Assembly: GCA_030526045.1 (NCBI GenBank)
Contig: JAUNDN010000001.1
Span: 15,073-79,072 of the forward strand
Direction: 5' to 3'
DNA: 64,000 nt
Source: Bacillota bacterium
GTDB taxonomy: Bacteria; Bacillota; Clostridia; Lachnospirales; Lachnospiraceae
Shown here piece by piece: positions 44,184-53,921 of the stretch. The notes below the pieces were generated by a model. That model had not been told where the DNA came from, did no database searches, and was given only the letters and a program-made list of their open reading frames with translations. A program made the position numbers and the translations under genes. Positions within the stretch are counted from its first letter, which is position 1, and every line of letters begins with the position of its first letter.

Positions 44184-45233
44184 TTACCGATAATCCATTT
44201 TTACAGAAAGCCGGTTCTTTCTTGCTTCGATCCTTGCCATACTCCCAGTCACAAGAGGCATCATAGGGGGCAGATGCCCAAGATCTGCGTCCATGATCAC
44301 CGGCACACCATACTTTGCCACCGTATGCAGCACGGCCGAATACTGATCAAGCCCCATCATCTCCTGTCCATGACAAAGCGGACGGCCGATCAGGAATCCC
44401 TTCACATGTGCAAACCATCCGGCCTGCTCCATCTGCCACATGGCCCTTCTGATTGCAAATACATTTAAATCACAGCTTTCCAGGAACCAGATGAAACCAT
44501 CCTCCCGGTATTTATCCGTAAATTCTCTCACTCTGTCAAACCCGGTTCCCAGAAGATTGACAAGACAGTCCATACAACCGCCGATCAGTCGTCCTTCCAT
44601 TTGCACCTGTTTCTCCTCAAGTATTTTATCAGGCGTCTTTGGTAAAAATAGTTTCAATTTCAAATCCTCGGTACAATTGTATGGTAACAGCGGATGCTCC
44701 TCATCCTTGAGTCCTTCCTTTTCCCATTTTCCGTAGCTGTCAATCTCCTTCTTTTCCCCCATCAGAAGCGACATCGCATCGGAAAGAGAAGGATGCCTAG
44801 GTTCCATGCCAAATGCCGGTGCACAGGGGCCATAGATGGATGCCACATCACAAAGGGTCGTAAGTAGAAACGTCATATTCGTATTGTCGGAATAGCCCAT
44901 ATACCACTTTGGTTCTGTCTGCCTGATCGCATCAAAATCCACATATTCCAGTATCTCGCACATCAGCTCCCCACCCCCGCAGGAAATCAAGCATTCATTC
45001 TGCCTGCTTAAGTAATAATCCGTCAATTCCCTGCCACACTTTTCCGGTGTATTGCTGATGCCGATACCACTTCCCTCAAAACAGTTCGGTCCAAGATCAA
45101 ACTGAAAGCCTTCCTGGCTCCACTTCCTTCTTGCATTTTCAAATGCGGTTCTGTATGGCTCAATGTTGCATCCGAAGGATGGCGCCACAAATCCAATCGT
45201 GCCGTTTTGTTTCAAAAAAGCCGGGTATTTCAT
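44184..45233 (-). CDS. S66 family peptidase (LD-carboxypeptidase/MccF-like)
   Basis: The 349-residue protein has the S66 fold: GTIGFVAPSFG near the start, SCGGGE (~84-89) and nucleophile Ser115 in MGYSDNTN, with a later GCMDCL region and a late H-containing GHLPP. The family includes murein tetrapeptide LD-carboxypeptidases and MccF-type enzymes that cleave peptide-nucleotide antibiotics. No signal peptide is seen. ATG 45233 follows GAGGAGG; the frame runs to 45353 only by crossing a duplicated spoIVB scrap. Sitting between spoIVB and the Spo0A-like gene, it looks inserted. Confidence 0.85.
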   Translation of the reverse strand: MKYPAFLKQNGTIGFVAPSFGCNIEPYRTAFENARRKWSQEGFQFDLGPNCFEGSGIGISNTPEKCGRELTDYYLSRQNECLISCGGGELMCEILEYVDFDAIRQTEPKWYMGYSDNTNMTFLLTTLCDVASIYGPCAPAFGMEPRHPSLSDAMSLLMGEKKEIDSYGKWEKEGLKDEEHPLLPYNCTEDLKLKLFLPKTPDKILEEKQVQMEGRLIGGCMDCLVNLLGTGFDRVREFTDKYREDGFIWFLESCDLNVFAIRRAMWQMEQAGWFAHVKGFLIGRPLCHGQEMMGLDQYSAVLHTVAKYGVPVIMDADLGHLPPMMPLVTGSMARIEARKNRLSVKMDYR

Positions 45234-45256
45234 ATTCTTGCTCCTCCTCTTACTTA

Positions 45257-45328
45257 CTATCGACAGTAACACAATTTGACGCGTGCTGCAACCAGCTTTC
45301 CGTTCTGGATAATGGAACTGCCGCTCAC
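45257..45328 (-). pseudogene. Duplicated fragment of the spoIVB 3' end
   Basis: Positions 45289-45327 match 45536-45574 inside spoIVB at 37 of 39 bases. Read in the spoIVB frame it gives VSGSSIIQNGKLVAA (spoIVB has MSGSPIIQNGKLVGA), the region around the catalytic serine, then diverges and stops at 45257. It has no start or upstream half and lies between spoIVB and the S66 peptidase gene. Confidence 0.75.
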
Positions 45329-45452
45329 GAGTGATAGCAACTATGGACAACATTTGTATTGTTAGGTGTACTACGAAATGCTATAATTCATTAGGAAACA
45401 AAAGAGTAAGCAGGTATTACAATGAAATACTCATTGCATTACCTGCTAAGGA

Positions 45453-46763
45453 TCATTCCGCTGCCTCTAACATATTCTCAATAAAAATTCCGTATCCCTT
45501 TGCGGGATCCTGTACCAGTACATGAGTCACTGCTCCAACCAGCTTTCCGTTCTGGATAATGGGACTACCGCTCATTCCCTGAACAATTCCACCGGTCACC
45601 GACAATAACTCCGGATCTGTAATTTCAAGAACAATACCACGATTGATATTACTGTTTTCCATGTTTATCTCTATAATATTTACATCGTATGTTTTCGTTT
45701 CCTCTCCCAGTGAACAAAGGATCTGCGCCGGTCCCACTTCAATTTCCTGCTTTAATCCCAGAGGAAGATATTCACCGTTTGTGCTAATGGCTGTCTCCTG
45801 TGTACAAACGCCGAAAATCCCGCGGGTAGTGTTTGCTGTAATATCTCCCATGATATTTTCATCGTCATATTCAATAAAGCCTGTAAGTTCTCCCGGTGTC
45901 CCTACACTTCCCCTAGTTATTCCAATTATTTCGGTATGATAAAGAGTTCCCTTCGCAAGACTCATGAGAGTACTGGTATCAATATCATTAATGCCATGCC
46001 CCAGAGCTCCGAAGCTCCCATTCTCATTGATATAAGTCATGGTGCCGACTCCCTGGGCATTATCCCGAACCCAGATTCCCATTTTGTATTCCCCGTTTCT
46101 ATTCTGCTCCGGTTTTGCCTTTACTTCGATTATGGTATCCTTTCTCTGAACCTGAAATACCATTTCCTGTCCGTCACTATGGTTAATAATATTGATCAGT
46201 TCCTTCTTTGTGTTAATCTCCTGATCATTAATCTCCAGGATATAGTCCCCTGTTTGGAGTATATATTTGGCGGGATTATATTTCTTTCCGTTTTCGCCTT
46301 CAAATTCACCGATTCCAACCACCAGAACCCCCTTCGTCTTGACATAGATCCCAATCGGTATTCCTGCCGGTTTGAGCCTGACATCCTGTATCACTTCTAC
46401 ATCAACATCTTTAAGAGGAATCACCCCAAAAAGCTTCAGCTGAAGTTTATACTGATCTACCTGATTTGCCCTGACCGTTACTACCTTGTCAAAATCGATA
46501 TACAGGCTTTGTTCCTTTGATAGACTTTGACCGGAATTTCCGCTTGCCTCCACTGCTTCCCGATAAAGTGCTCCTGATGCCGGCACCTTGAAATCCAGCT
46601 TCTGATCTACTCCTGCCTTAACCATAATCGTTGAAGGAACACTGCTCCACATCGTGTAATAGAGCGATGCCATCACTGCAACAATTCCCAATGCAAGCAA
46701 AGAATATAAGATTTTTCTATAAATGAACAACGCTTTACTGTCAGGTGTTATCAAATGTTCCAA
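45453..46763 (-). CDS. spoIVB: SpoIVB peptidase (stage IV sporulation protein B)
   Basis: The 436-residue serine peptidase has one membrane anchor (~12-36), a PDZ domain (~130-215) and an S55 catalytic domain. The triad fits His256 (ALGHGIND), Asp383 and Ser398 (GMSGSP), with the same spacing as in Bacillus. SpoIVB is secreted from the forespore and triggers SpoIVFB and pro-sigma-K activation. I chose the TTG at 46763 because AAAGGA lies nine bases upstream. The longer start at 46829 would fall inside the recN terminator. A 39-nt copy of its 3' region lies downstream. Confidence 0.92.
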   Translation of the reverse strand: MEHLITPDSKALFIYRKILYSLLALGIVAVMASLYYTMWSSVPSTIMVKAGVDQKLDFKVPASGALYREAVEASGNSGQSLSKEQSLYIDFDKVVTVRANQVDQYKLQLKLFGVIPLKDVDVEVIQDVRLKPAGIPIGIYVKTKGVLVVGIGEFEGENGKKYNPAKYILQTGDYILEINDQEINTKKELINIINHSDGQEMVFQVQRKDTIIEVKAKPEQNRNGEYKMGIWVRDNAQGVGTMTYINENGSFGALGHGINDIDTSTLMSLAKGTLYHTEIIGITRGSVGTPGELTGFIEYDDENIMGDITANTTRGIFGVCTQETAISTNGEYLPLGLKQEIEVGPAQILCSLGEETKTYDVNIIEINMENSNINRGIVLEITDPELLSVTGGIVQGMSGSPIIQNGKLVGAVTHVLVQDPAKGYGIFIENMLEAAE

Positions 46764-46808
46764 GTTTTCACATCCTTTATTGTACTTTTCCTTTTGCTCC
46801 TTAGAGCA

Positions 46809-46838
46809 AAACAAGACATGCTTTTGCATGTCTTGTTT
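46809..46838 (-). terminator. recN terminator
   Basis: Perfect 13-bp stem, AAACAAGACATGC (46809-46821) with GCATGTCTTGTTT (46826-46838), a four-base loop and a T-run on the minus strand. spoIVB therefore needs its own promoter in the ~45 bases before its start, or partial read-through. Confidence 0.85.
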
Positions 46839-46908
46839 AGTATGTGAAAAACTTTGAATTTTACTTTTTGAATTCTAACTTTTTATTTCCAAATGTTGTT
46901 AGCACATT

Positions 46909-48594
46909 TTATGACAGCTTCACCTTGCGGGCATTCTCTTTCATTTCCCTTGCATTTTCAAGCACTGCTTTGGTCATCTCCCCGTTTCCCAAGAGCCTTG
47001 CCAGCTCCTTTAAGCTCTCATCCTCATTAAGCAGACGAATATCTGTCGTCGTCCTTTCTTTTTTCACACTTTTTTCTATCAGGAAATGCGAGTCTTCCAT
47101 GGAAGCTATCTGCGGAAGATGTGTAATACAGATAATTTGATGATCCCCGGAAAGTCTGCCCAGCTTTTCTGCCACCTTCCACGCCGTCTTTCCGCTGATT
47201 CCCGCATCAATCTCATCAAAAATCAGCGTATCCGTCTCATCCTTATCAGCAAAAACTGTTTTAAAGGCAAGCATAATACGGGACAGTTCACCGCCACTGG
47301 CGATCTGCCATAAGGGGCGAAGCGTCTCACCGGGATTGGTTGAAATCCAAAATTCCACCTGATCATATCCGTCTGCATGAAATTCTTCTTCCATCGGTGA
47401 AACGGTAATGGAAAATTCCACATCCAAAAAGTTCAAATCTACCATCGCTTCCCTCAATTGATCGGCAAGCGGCAGTGCTGCTTTGCATCGAAGTTCCGAT
47501 AGCTGTCTGCAAAGCGCCGACAGAGATTTTTTCTTTTCTTCTATACTTTGCTTCAGGAGGAGCACATATTCCTCAAAATGACTGAGCCGTTCCAGCTCCT
47601 TTTGCTTCTCCTGTCCGGTCTTCAAAATCTCCTCAACAGAATTCCCGTATTTACTTTTCAGGTGATTGAGTACATTCAGTCGTTCTTCCAGCGCAATGAA
47701 TTCCTCTTCATCAAATTCAAGAGTGTCGCTATACTGTGCCATGGAACGGTTAAAATCATTGAGCAGACTGTCAATATCCGTGAGCTGCTCAATCAATGGC
47801 AATGCCTCTTCATCCTGTCCTGCAAGAGATTTCAGTTCCCGCAATGCATATCCCACAGTTGCTCCGGCACTTCCCTCCTCCTCATATCCGGTCAGTCCGT
47901 GAACCGTATATACGATCTCTTTTATCTTTTTCGCATTCACAAGCCTTCTGTATCTCTTTTCCACCTGTTCATCTTCCAAAGGCTGTAATGCCGCAGCTTC
48001 AATTTCATTCAGCTCAAATTCCAGAAGTCTGGCCTGTCTGCTTCTGCTATCCTCATCAAGATTTTGATTTTCCAGTTCCTCCAATGCTTTCCTATATTCG
48101 GAAAGCTCTTCCTTCAGCCGTTGTTTCAGGGACAAGGCCTCTTCGCCCACATAATCATCCAGCATCTTCTTATAGGCTGTGGGCTTTAGCAGTGATTGAT
48201 GTTCGTGCTGTCCGTACATGTCCAGCAGACATCCTGACAGCTTTTTTAGTTGGGCAGTACTGATACTCTCCCCATTTGCCCGGCAGATGCTTTTACCCGG
48301 CATAATCTTCCTTTGCAATATCAATTGATGATCCTCTTCTACAGGAAGCTCCATTTCCTTCATTTGTTCAAGCTGTTGGTCATTCAGCGAAAACACCAGT
48401 TCCACAAGCGCATGATCTGCACCCGTACGGATGTAGTCCTTGTCTGCCTTTGCTCCCAGCGCCAGATTAATTGAGCCAATGATGATTGACTTTCCCGCAC
48501 CGGTCTCTCCGGTCAGAATGTTCATCCCCTTCGAAAAAGTCACCTCCTGCTCCTCAATCAAAGCCAGATTTTTCACGTGTAAATTTTCAAGCAT
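46909..48594 (-). CDS. recN: DNA repair protein RecN
   Basis: The 561-residue SMC-like ATPase has Walker A GETGAGKSI (~30-38), a signature region near ASGGELSRIMLAFK (~455), Walker B LIFDEIDAGISG, and two coiled-coil arms between. It acts early in double-strand break repair. AAGGAGG precedes the ATG. The argR-recN-spoIVB order is standard in Firmicutes. No GAAC-N4-GTTC box was found directly before it. Confidence 0.95.
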   Translation of the reverse strand: MLENLHVKNLALIEEQEVTFSKGMNILTGETGAGKSIIIGSINLALGAKADKDYIRTGADHALVELVFSLNDQQLEQMKEMELPVEEDHQLILQRKIMPGKSICRANGESISTAQLKKLSGCLLDMYGQHEHQSLLKPTAYKKMLDDYVGEEALSLKQRLKEELSEYRKALEELENQNLDEDSRSRQARLLEFELNEIEAAALQPLEDEQVEKRYRRLVNAKKIKEIVYTVHGLTGYEEEGSAGATVGYALRELKSLAGQDEEALPLIEQLTDIDSLLNDFNRSMAQYSDTLEFDEEEFIALEERLNVLNHLKSKYGNSVEEILKTGQEKQKELERLSHFEEYVLLLKQSIEEKKKSLSALCRQLSELRCKAALPLADQLREAMVDLNFLDVEFSITVSPMEEEFHADGYDQVEFWISTNPGETLRPLWQIASGGELSRIMLAFKTVFADKDETDTLIFDEIDAGISGKTAWKVAEKLGRLSGDHQIICITHLPQIASMEDSHFLIEKSVKKERTTTDIRLLNEDESLKELARLLGNGEMTKAVLENAREMKENARKVKLS

Positions 48595-48634
48595 ATCTTT
48601 CCTCCTTACGCCCTTCTCTCAAGCGCATGGCCGG

Positions 48635-49087
48635 CTACTCTTCCAAAACATTTCGTATTTTATCCATAACAATCTGCGTATCTTCTATCGTGCGAACTGC
48701 CATCATAATCGTATCGTCCCCTGCAATGGATCCTACAATCTCCTTCAGCTTCATCGCATCAAGCGCTGCCGCAACTGCCATTGCCATTCCGGAAACCGTT
48801 TTGACCACCAGAATATTCTGTGCCATATCCATGGAAACGAAACCATCCTTAAGAACACGGATATATTTATCGCTCAGATAATGATCACTGTGAATCAGAA
48901 TGGTATATTTCTGTTTTCCGTCTCCCGTCGGAACCTTGGAAAGCTTCAATTCCCGAATGTCCCTTGAAACGGTAGCCTGTGTCACGGCATATCCCGCTTC
49001 CCGAAGCTTGTCGGCAAGCTCCTCCTGGGTTTCTATTTCATATTGTTCGATCAGCTCTTTTATTTTCTGATGTCTGCTCTTTTTCAT
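48635..49087 (-). CDS. argR: Arginine repressor
   Basis: The 150-residue protein has the ArgR winged helix (YAVTQATVSRDIRELKL, ~32-48) and the C-terminal arginine-binding hexamerisation domain with GSIAGDDTIM. It represses arginine synthesis and activates catabolism in Firmicutes when arginine is bound. ATG 49087 follows GAGAGGAAC; the longer start at 49132 overlaps nadK and lacks a site. It sits between nadK and recN, as is usual. Confidence 0.94.
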   Translation of the reverse strand: MKKSRHQKIKELIEQYEIETQEELADKLREAGYAVTQATVSRDIRELKLSKVPTGDGKQKYTILIHSDHYLSDKYIRVLKDGFVSMDMAQNILVVKTVSGMAMAVAAALDAMKLKEIVGSIAGDDTIMMAVRTIEDTQIVMDKIRNVLEE

Positions 49088-49124
49088 AGTTCCTCTCATT
49101 CTGTCGGCTAAACCGCTACCGGCT

Positions 49125-49979
49125 TTAATCACTCATCTTACGGTGAAGGATCTCCAGGAAGCTCATCTGACTCAGCTTCACGATTCCTGTCGTCCTTTCT
49201 GATTTCTTAATAATCAGTTTATTTCCTGTCCTTAAAGCAACCTTATGACTTCCGTCAAAGATTGCTTCTACCTCCTGCTCACTTCCATCCCTGCTCTTTT
49301 CAATTTCAATTGTCACCGTATCATCAGGTGACAGTACAATACTTCTGTTCTGCATGGAATGAGGACAAATGGGTGAAATCAGTATCAGGCTTGCCTTTGG
49401 CTCAACCACAGGTCCTCCTGCTGACAGATTATACCCTGTAGATCCTGTAGGCGTTGCTACGATAATTCCATCTGCATGATACCTATGTAAAAACTGCCCA
49501 TTAACATAAATATTAAAATAAATGATCTGCAGGGAACCCTTTCTGGTGATGACAATATCATTCAGTGCCCTGGTTTCGTCCAACTTTTCTTCTCCGGCAT
49601 AGCTCTTGCCGAGAAGCATCATGCGTTTTTCAATCAGGAAATCATCCCTGATCAGCTGATCCAGCGCCTCCTCAATATCAGAGACATTCACCTCCGCGAG
49701 AAACCCCAGCGTCCCCAGATTGATGCCCAGGAACGGAATATCCCGGTCACCCAGATCTGCCGCCGCCTGAAGCAGGGTTCCGTCTCCTCCCAGCACAATC
49801 ACGCAGTCTGTATCCTCGCTCACGCGAGTGATATCTGTATAGCTTTCTCCCGTTCTGTTTTCAATTCCAGCATCCACTACACAGGTTTTCCCTTGACTTA
49901 TCAGATAATCCCTGACAAAGCCTGCCGTCTTAAGACCTGTATCCTTTGACGCATTTGTTATTACATAAAAATGCTCCAT
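49125..49979 (-). CDS. nadK: NAD kinase
   Basis: The 284-residue enzyme phosphorylates NAD to NADP. The GGDG motif lies in VLGGDGTLL (~62), followed by NLGTLGFLAEV and the TPTGSTGYNLSAGGP loop near 170. GGGGGA precedes the ATG. It is 31 bases downstream of tlyA in a compact block. Confidence 0.96.
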   Translation of the reverse strand: MEHFYVITNASKDTGLKTAGFVRDYLISQGKTCVVDAGIENRTGESYTDITRVSEDTDCVIVLGGDGTLLQAAADLGDRDIPFLGINLGTLGFLAEVNVSDIEEALDQLIRDDFLIEKRMMLLGKSYAGEEKLDETRALNDIVITRKGSLQIIYFNIYVNGQFLHRYHADGIIVATPTGSTGYNLSAGGPVVEPKASLILISPICPHSMQNRSIVLSPDDTVTIEIEKSRDGSEQEVEAIFDGSHKVALRTGNKLIIKKSERTTGIVKLSQMSFLEILHRKMSD

Positions 49980-50010
49980 ATCATCCCCCGTTTATTCATA
50001 CCCCACTTAT

Positions 50011-50901
50011 CTATCCATCAAGACTTTCATGCGCCTTTCCTATTGTCTGTAAAATCAATTCTGCGCACGCTTTTCCGACAGAATATCCACTTCCTTCTTC
50101 CATAATCCTTGATAACTCTGCTTCCGCCAACGCTTCCGTAATTTCTGCCGTATTTTGAAGCTTCTCCATGTTTTTCCTGATATGCATCAGATATTCAATA
50201 TTCCCTTCCGGTCCTTTAATCGGGGAATAATCAAGATGAAGAATATCAAAACCGATAAAACCTGCATAATCGATTATCTTCCTGATGACCTCTTCATGAA
50301 TCTGCGGTTCCCGAACTACGCCCTTCTTTCCCACCTTATCGCGACCTGCTTCAAACTGTGGCTTGATCAGACACACCATCTCCCCATCCGGCTTTAGAAT
50401 TGCACGCGCCGGAAGCAGTATCTTAGTCAGCGAAATAAAGGAAACATCCACGGAAGCAAAATCCGGCTCATCCTCAATGTCTCCAGGAAGCATGAAACGG
50501 AAATTTGTCTTTTCCATACAGACCACTCGTGCATCATTTCGCAGCTTCCAGTCAAGCTGTCCGTGTCCAACATCTACGGAGTATACCTTCGCTGCGCCGT
50601 TTTGCAGCATGCAGTCCGTAAATCCGCCTGTGGAAGCGCCGATATCCATACAGATTTTTTCATTTAATTCAATTGCAAAGCGCGCCATTGCCTTTTCCAG
50701 TTTCAGACCGCCTCTGCTGACATATTTTAGGGTACTGCCCTTTACCTCGATTTGAACCTTATCAGGATCAAAGGTGGCACCTGCCTTGTCCTCCCGCTGT
50801 CCGTTTACAAACACATTTCCCGACATAATGATTGCCTTTGCCTTCTCGCGAGAAGCAGCATGACCTTCCTTTACAAGCAGGACATCCAATCGTTCCTTCA
50901 T
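50011..50901 (-). CDS. tlyA: TlyA family rRNA 2'-O-methyltransferase
   Basis: The 296-residue protein has an N-terminal S4 RNA-binding domain (~1-60) and an FtsJ-like methyltransferase domain with SAM motif DIGASTGGFTDC (~80). TlyA methylates ribose in 16S and/or 23S rRNA and affects capreomycin sensitivity in mycobacteria. Some relatives were named haemolysins; that role is doubtful. The start overlaps the dxs stop by four bases. Confidence 0.92.
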   Translation of the reverse strand: MKERLDVLLVKEGHAASREKAKAIIMSGNVFVNGQREDKAGATFDPDKVQIEVKGSTLKYVSRGGLKLEKAMARFAIELNEKICMDIGASTGGFTDCMLQNGAAKVYSVDVGHGQLDWKLRNDARVVCMEKTNFRFMLPGDIEDEPDFASVDVSFISLTKILLPARAILKPDGEMVCLIKPQFEAGRDKVGKKGVVREPQIHEEVIRKIIDYAGFIGFDILHLDYSPIKGPEGNIEYLMHIRKNMEKLQNTAEITEALAEAELSRIMEEGSGYSVGKACAELILQTIGKAHESLDG

Positions 50902-52763
50902 CCTTGTGCTTCCATTTCCTTCATAATCTTTTCCACAATCGTATCGGTATCAATACCGATTTCCTTTTTCAGGAGATCCACATTACCGTGCTCCACGTAC
51001 TCATCCGGTATGGCAATTCGAACCAGCTTTGCGCCTGCAGGAAGCTCATCCAGCTTTTCTCTTACCTTTTCGCCATATCCGCCACTGGCTACATTTTCCT
51101 CCATAGTAACTATTATCTTATGATTCCTTGCCGCCCACTCAACTGCATTCTCATCAATCGGCTTTACGAATCTTGCATTGATCAGACTGCAGTGGTATCC
51201 CGCATTCTTTAGCCGATCCCGCACTTCCTCGGCTGTCTTTACCATACTTCCCACTGCCATCAGACATATTTCATTTTCCACATAAATCGGCTCTGCTTTT
51301 CCCATTTCAATCGGTGCACGATGCTCCTTCAGTCCGGCATAGGCCTCACCTCTCGGATAGCGCACCGCAATCGGTGCTCCCAGCGAAACCGCAAACTTCA
51401 TCATATCGGAGAGTTCCCATTTATTCTTGGGTGCCATAATATGCATTCCGGGTATGGATGATAAATATGACAGATCAAATATTCCCTGGTGGGTTTCTCC
51501 GTCACTTCCCACGATGCCTGCTCTGTCAATGGCAAAAACGACCGGAAGGCTCTGGATACACACATCATGTAAAATCTGGTCATAAGCTCTCTGCAGGAAA
51601 GAGGAATAGATTGCTACCACAGGCTTTAATCCGCCTGCCGCAAGCCCCGCCGCAAAGGTTACGGCATGTTCCTCCGCAATCCCAACATCAAAAAATCTGT
51701 CCGGATAAATATTGCGAAACCGCTTCAGACCGGTTCCGTCTGGCATGGCAGCTGTGATCGCCACCACCTTTTCATCCCTTGCTCCCAGCTTTGTCATAAC
51801 AGTCGAAAAAATGTCTGTATAGTTCGCTGTAGTCCTTGGTTTGGTAGGAAGTCCGGTCTCTATGTCAAAGGGTTCCGCACCATGGAATCGCGCCGGATGG
51901 CGCTCTGCCGGTATAAACCCTTTCCCTTTTTGTGTAAGCACATGAACGATCACCGCATTTCTGGTTCTCTTTGCCTCCTGAAATACTCTCAGCATTGCCG
52001 GAATATTATGCCCATCTACCGGTCCGAGATAAGTAATTCCCATATCTTCAAAAAACATTCCCGGTACCACCAGCTGCTTAAAGCTGCTTTTCGCTTTGCG
52101 GATTCCCTCAACTACCTTAGCACCCTTGGGGATCTCCTTTAAGGTATTGTAGACCCCTTCCTTGATATCGAGATAGGCATTTGCCGTTCTGACATTGTTC
52201 AGATATTTGGACATTCCGCCTACATTTTCGGAAATCGACATGTTATTGTCATTTAAGACAATAATAAAATTAGTCTCCAACTTACCGGCATTATTCAAAG
52301 CCTCATATACCATACCGCCTGTCAGGGCACCATCACCGATTACTGAAACAATGGTATGGTTTTCTCCCTTTATGTCTCTTGCTTTTACAAGTCCTAAGCC
52401 TGCAGAGATAGAAGTGGAGCTATGCCCCGTATCAAAGCAGTCACAATCGCTTTCCTTTCGCTTGGGAAAGCCGCTCATTCCACCATATTTGCGCAGACTC
52501 TCAAATCCCTCTCTTCTTCCGGTCAGAAGCTTATGGGTATAAGACTGATGTCCCACATCCCAGATCAGTTTATCCTCCGGAAGATCCAGGAACAAATGAA
52601 GCGCCATGGTAAGCTCCACTGCCCCGAGGTTAGACCCAAGATGACCACCTGTCTTGGAAATTTTCTCAATCAGAAAGGTTCTGATTTCCTGAGCCAGTTC
52701 CTGATAATCTGCGGGATTAATTTTCTTAATATCGCCTGCACTTTTAATCTTGTCAAGCAGCAT
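50898..52763 (-). CDS. dxs: 1-deoxy-D-xylulose-5-phosphate synthase
   Basis: The 621-residue thiamine-diphosphate enzyme condenses pyruvate and glyceraldehyde 3-phosphate, the first step of the MEP isoprenoid pathway. The ThDP motif begins at VIGDGALTGGMVYEAL (~145), and the transketolase central region contains RAGIVGSDGETHQG (~415). Its neighbour ispA uses the pathway's products, a functional pairing conserved across Firmicutes. Confidence 0.97.
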   Translation of the reverse strand: MLLDKIKSAGDIKKINPADYQELAQEIRTFLIEKISKTGGHLGSNLGAVELTMALHLFLDLPEDKLIWDVGHQSYTHKLLTGRREGFESLRKYGGMSGFPKRKESDCDCFDTGHSSTSISAGLGLVKARDIKGENHTIVSVIGDGALTGGMVYEALNNAGKLETNFIIVLNDNNMSISENVGGMSKYLNNVRTANAYLDIKEGVYNTLKEIPKGAKVVEGIRKAKSSFKQLVVPGMFFEDMGITYLGPVDGHNIPAMLRVFQEAKRTRNAVIVHVLTQKGKGFIPAERHPARFHGAEPFDIETGLPTKPRTTANYTDIFSTVMTKLGARDEKVVAITAAMPDGTGLKRFRNIYPDRFFDVGIAEEHAVTFAAGLAAGGLKPVVAIYSSFLQRAYDQILHDVCIQSLPVVFAIDRAGIVGSDGETHQGIFDLSYLSSIPGMHIMAPKNKWELSDMMKFAVSLGAPIAVRYPRGEAYAGLKEHRAPIEMGKAEPIYVENEICLMAVGSMVKTAEEVRDRLKNAGYHCSLINARFVKPIDENAVEWAARNHKIIVTMEENVASGGYGEKVREKLDELPAGAKLVRIAIPDEYVEHGNVDLLKKEIGIDTDTIVEKIMKEMEAQG

Positions 52764-52802
52764 ATTTTCACCTTCTTTTCTTCTGTCTACCCACTAAGCC
52801 GG

Positions 52803-53702
52803 TTACTTTTCTCTGGTGATCAGAGACTGTACGAGTTCTTCCAAAAACTCATTCTTAATTTCAAAGGAGCCGATGATGTCAAGTGCCTCCTGTGAAAGCC
52901 TCCTTACATCCTCGCCGGCCTTTTGAAGTCCGTGAAGCGATACATAAGTCAGCTTGTGATTCCTTTCATCGCTTCCCACAGGCTTTCCAAGCATCTGTGT
53001 TGTACTGGTCACATCCAGGATATCATCCTGAATCTGAAAGGCAATCCCGATATTGTACGCTGCTTTTTCCATCTTGGAGACTGCTGCATCGTCAGCGCCT
53101 GCAAGAATTGCTCCGATCATCATTGCTGCCTGAATCAGTGCGGCGGTTTTGTTTTCATGAATGAACAAAAGCAGTTCTTCTGTCATCTCTGTTCCGGATT
53201 CTGCCTCGATATCTGCTGTCTGACCGCCGATCATTCCATAGACTCCGGCTTTTCTTCCAAGTACCTGAAGTGCCCTTGCAATCCGCCTATAGCTTTCTTC
53301 ATCCCCGGCAAACGTAAATGCACCGGCTGCTGTCTCAAATGCCAGATTGAGCAGTCCATCCCCGGCAAGTACTGCCATGCCGTCTCCGTAAACCTTCCAG
53401 GTAGTTTCCCGTCCCCTTCGGTATTCATCATTATCCATCGCCGGCAGATCATCATGCACCAGTGAATAATTATGAATCATTTCAAGAGCAGCCATAAAGG
53501 GTTCAATCAGTTCTCCCTCTCCTCCGAATAAAAGGAAGCTCTCCTCCATCAGAACCGGACGCAGACGTTTTCCACCTGCCATCACGCTATAGTTAATTGC
53601 TTCCAGCACCTTTCTTTGGAAGCCGCTCTCCTGCGGCAGAAATTTTTTCAGAATCATCTCTGCACGGTCTGTCTTGCTCTTCAGCATCTCATCAAAATTC
53701 AT
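52803..53702 (-). CDS. ispA: Polyprenyl (farnesyl/geranylgeranyl) diphosphate synthase
   Basis: The 299-residue enzyme chain-elongates isopentenyl diphosphate. The first Asp-rich motif is in VHDDLPAMDND (~88) and the second in FQIQDDILD (~225). Product length cannot be read with certainty; farnesyl diphosphate is usual for this operon. I chose ATG 53702, six bases after GGAG; three earlier in-frame ATGs exist up to 53720. It overlaps the end of xseB. Confidence 0.92.
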   Translation of the reverse strand: MNFDEMLKSKTDRAEMILKKFLPQESGFQRKVLEAINYSVMAGGKRLRPVLMEESFLLFGGEGELIEPFMAALEMIHNYSLVHDDLPAMDNDEYRRGRETTWKVYGDGMAVLAGDGLLNLAFETAAGAFTFAGDEESYRRIARALQVLGRKAGVYGMIGGQTADIEAESGTEMTEELLLFIHENKTAALIQAAMMIGAILAGADDAAVSKMEKAAYNIGIAFQIQDDILDVTSTTQMLGKPVGSDERNHKLTYVSLHGLQKAGEDVRRLSQEALDIIGSFEIKNEFLEELVQSLITREK

Positions 53703-53919
53703 GGCATTCTCCATCATCATTTATTACCAGAACCTGTTTTTCTATCTGGTCAATTGCCTGATTGCATTGTTTCAGCAGTTCCATACCCTGCCGGTACACC
53801 TGAAAGGACTCTTCAAGGGAGATATCCTCCCGCTCCAATGCATTTACTGATTTCTCCAAGCCGGCAAACGCTTCTTCCAAATTAAATTCCTTCTGTTCAT
53901 CCTGCTTTTCCTTCTGCAT
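53692..53919 (-). CDS. xseB: Exodeoxyribonuclease VII small subunit
   Basis: This 75-residue helical protein has the XseB core (LEEAFAGLEKSVNALE, then ISLEESFQVYRQGMELLKQC). It binds XseA to form the enzyme that degrades single-stranded DNA. It begins two bases after the xseA stop and overlaps ispA, indicating coupled translation. The acidic end (DDGECHEF) is a little longer than in some homologues. Confidence 0.92.
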   Translation of the reverse strand: MQKEKQDEQKEFNLEEAFAGLEKSVNALEREDISLEESFQVYRQGMELLKQCNQAIDQIEKQVLVINDDGECHEF

Positions 53920-53921
53920 GC

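Noticed and set aside
46764..46829. Upstream extension of spoIVB to an ATG at 46829
   Set aside because: The extension would start inside the perfect recN terminator hairpin, and a TTG with a good ribosome site lies downstream at the expected N-terminus.
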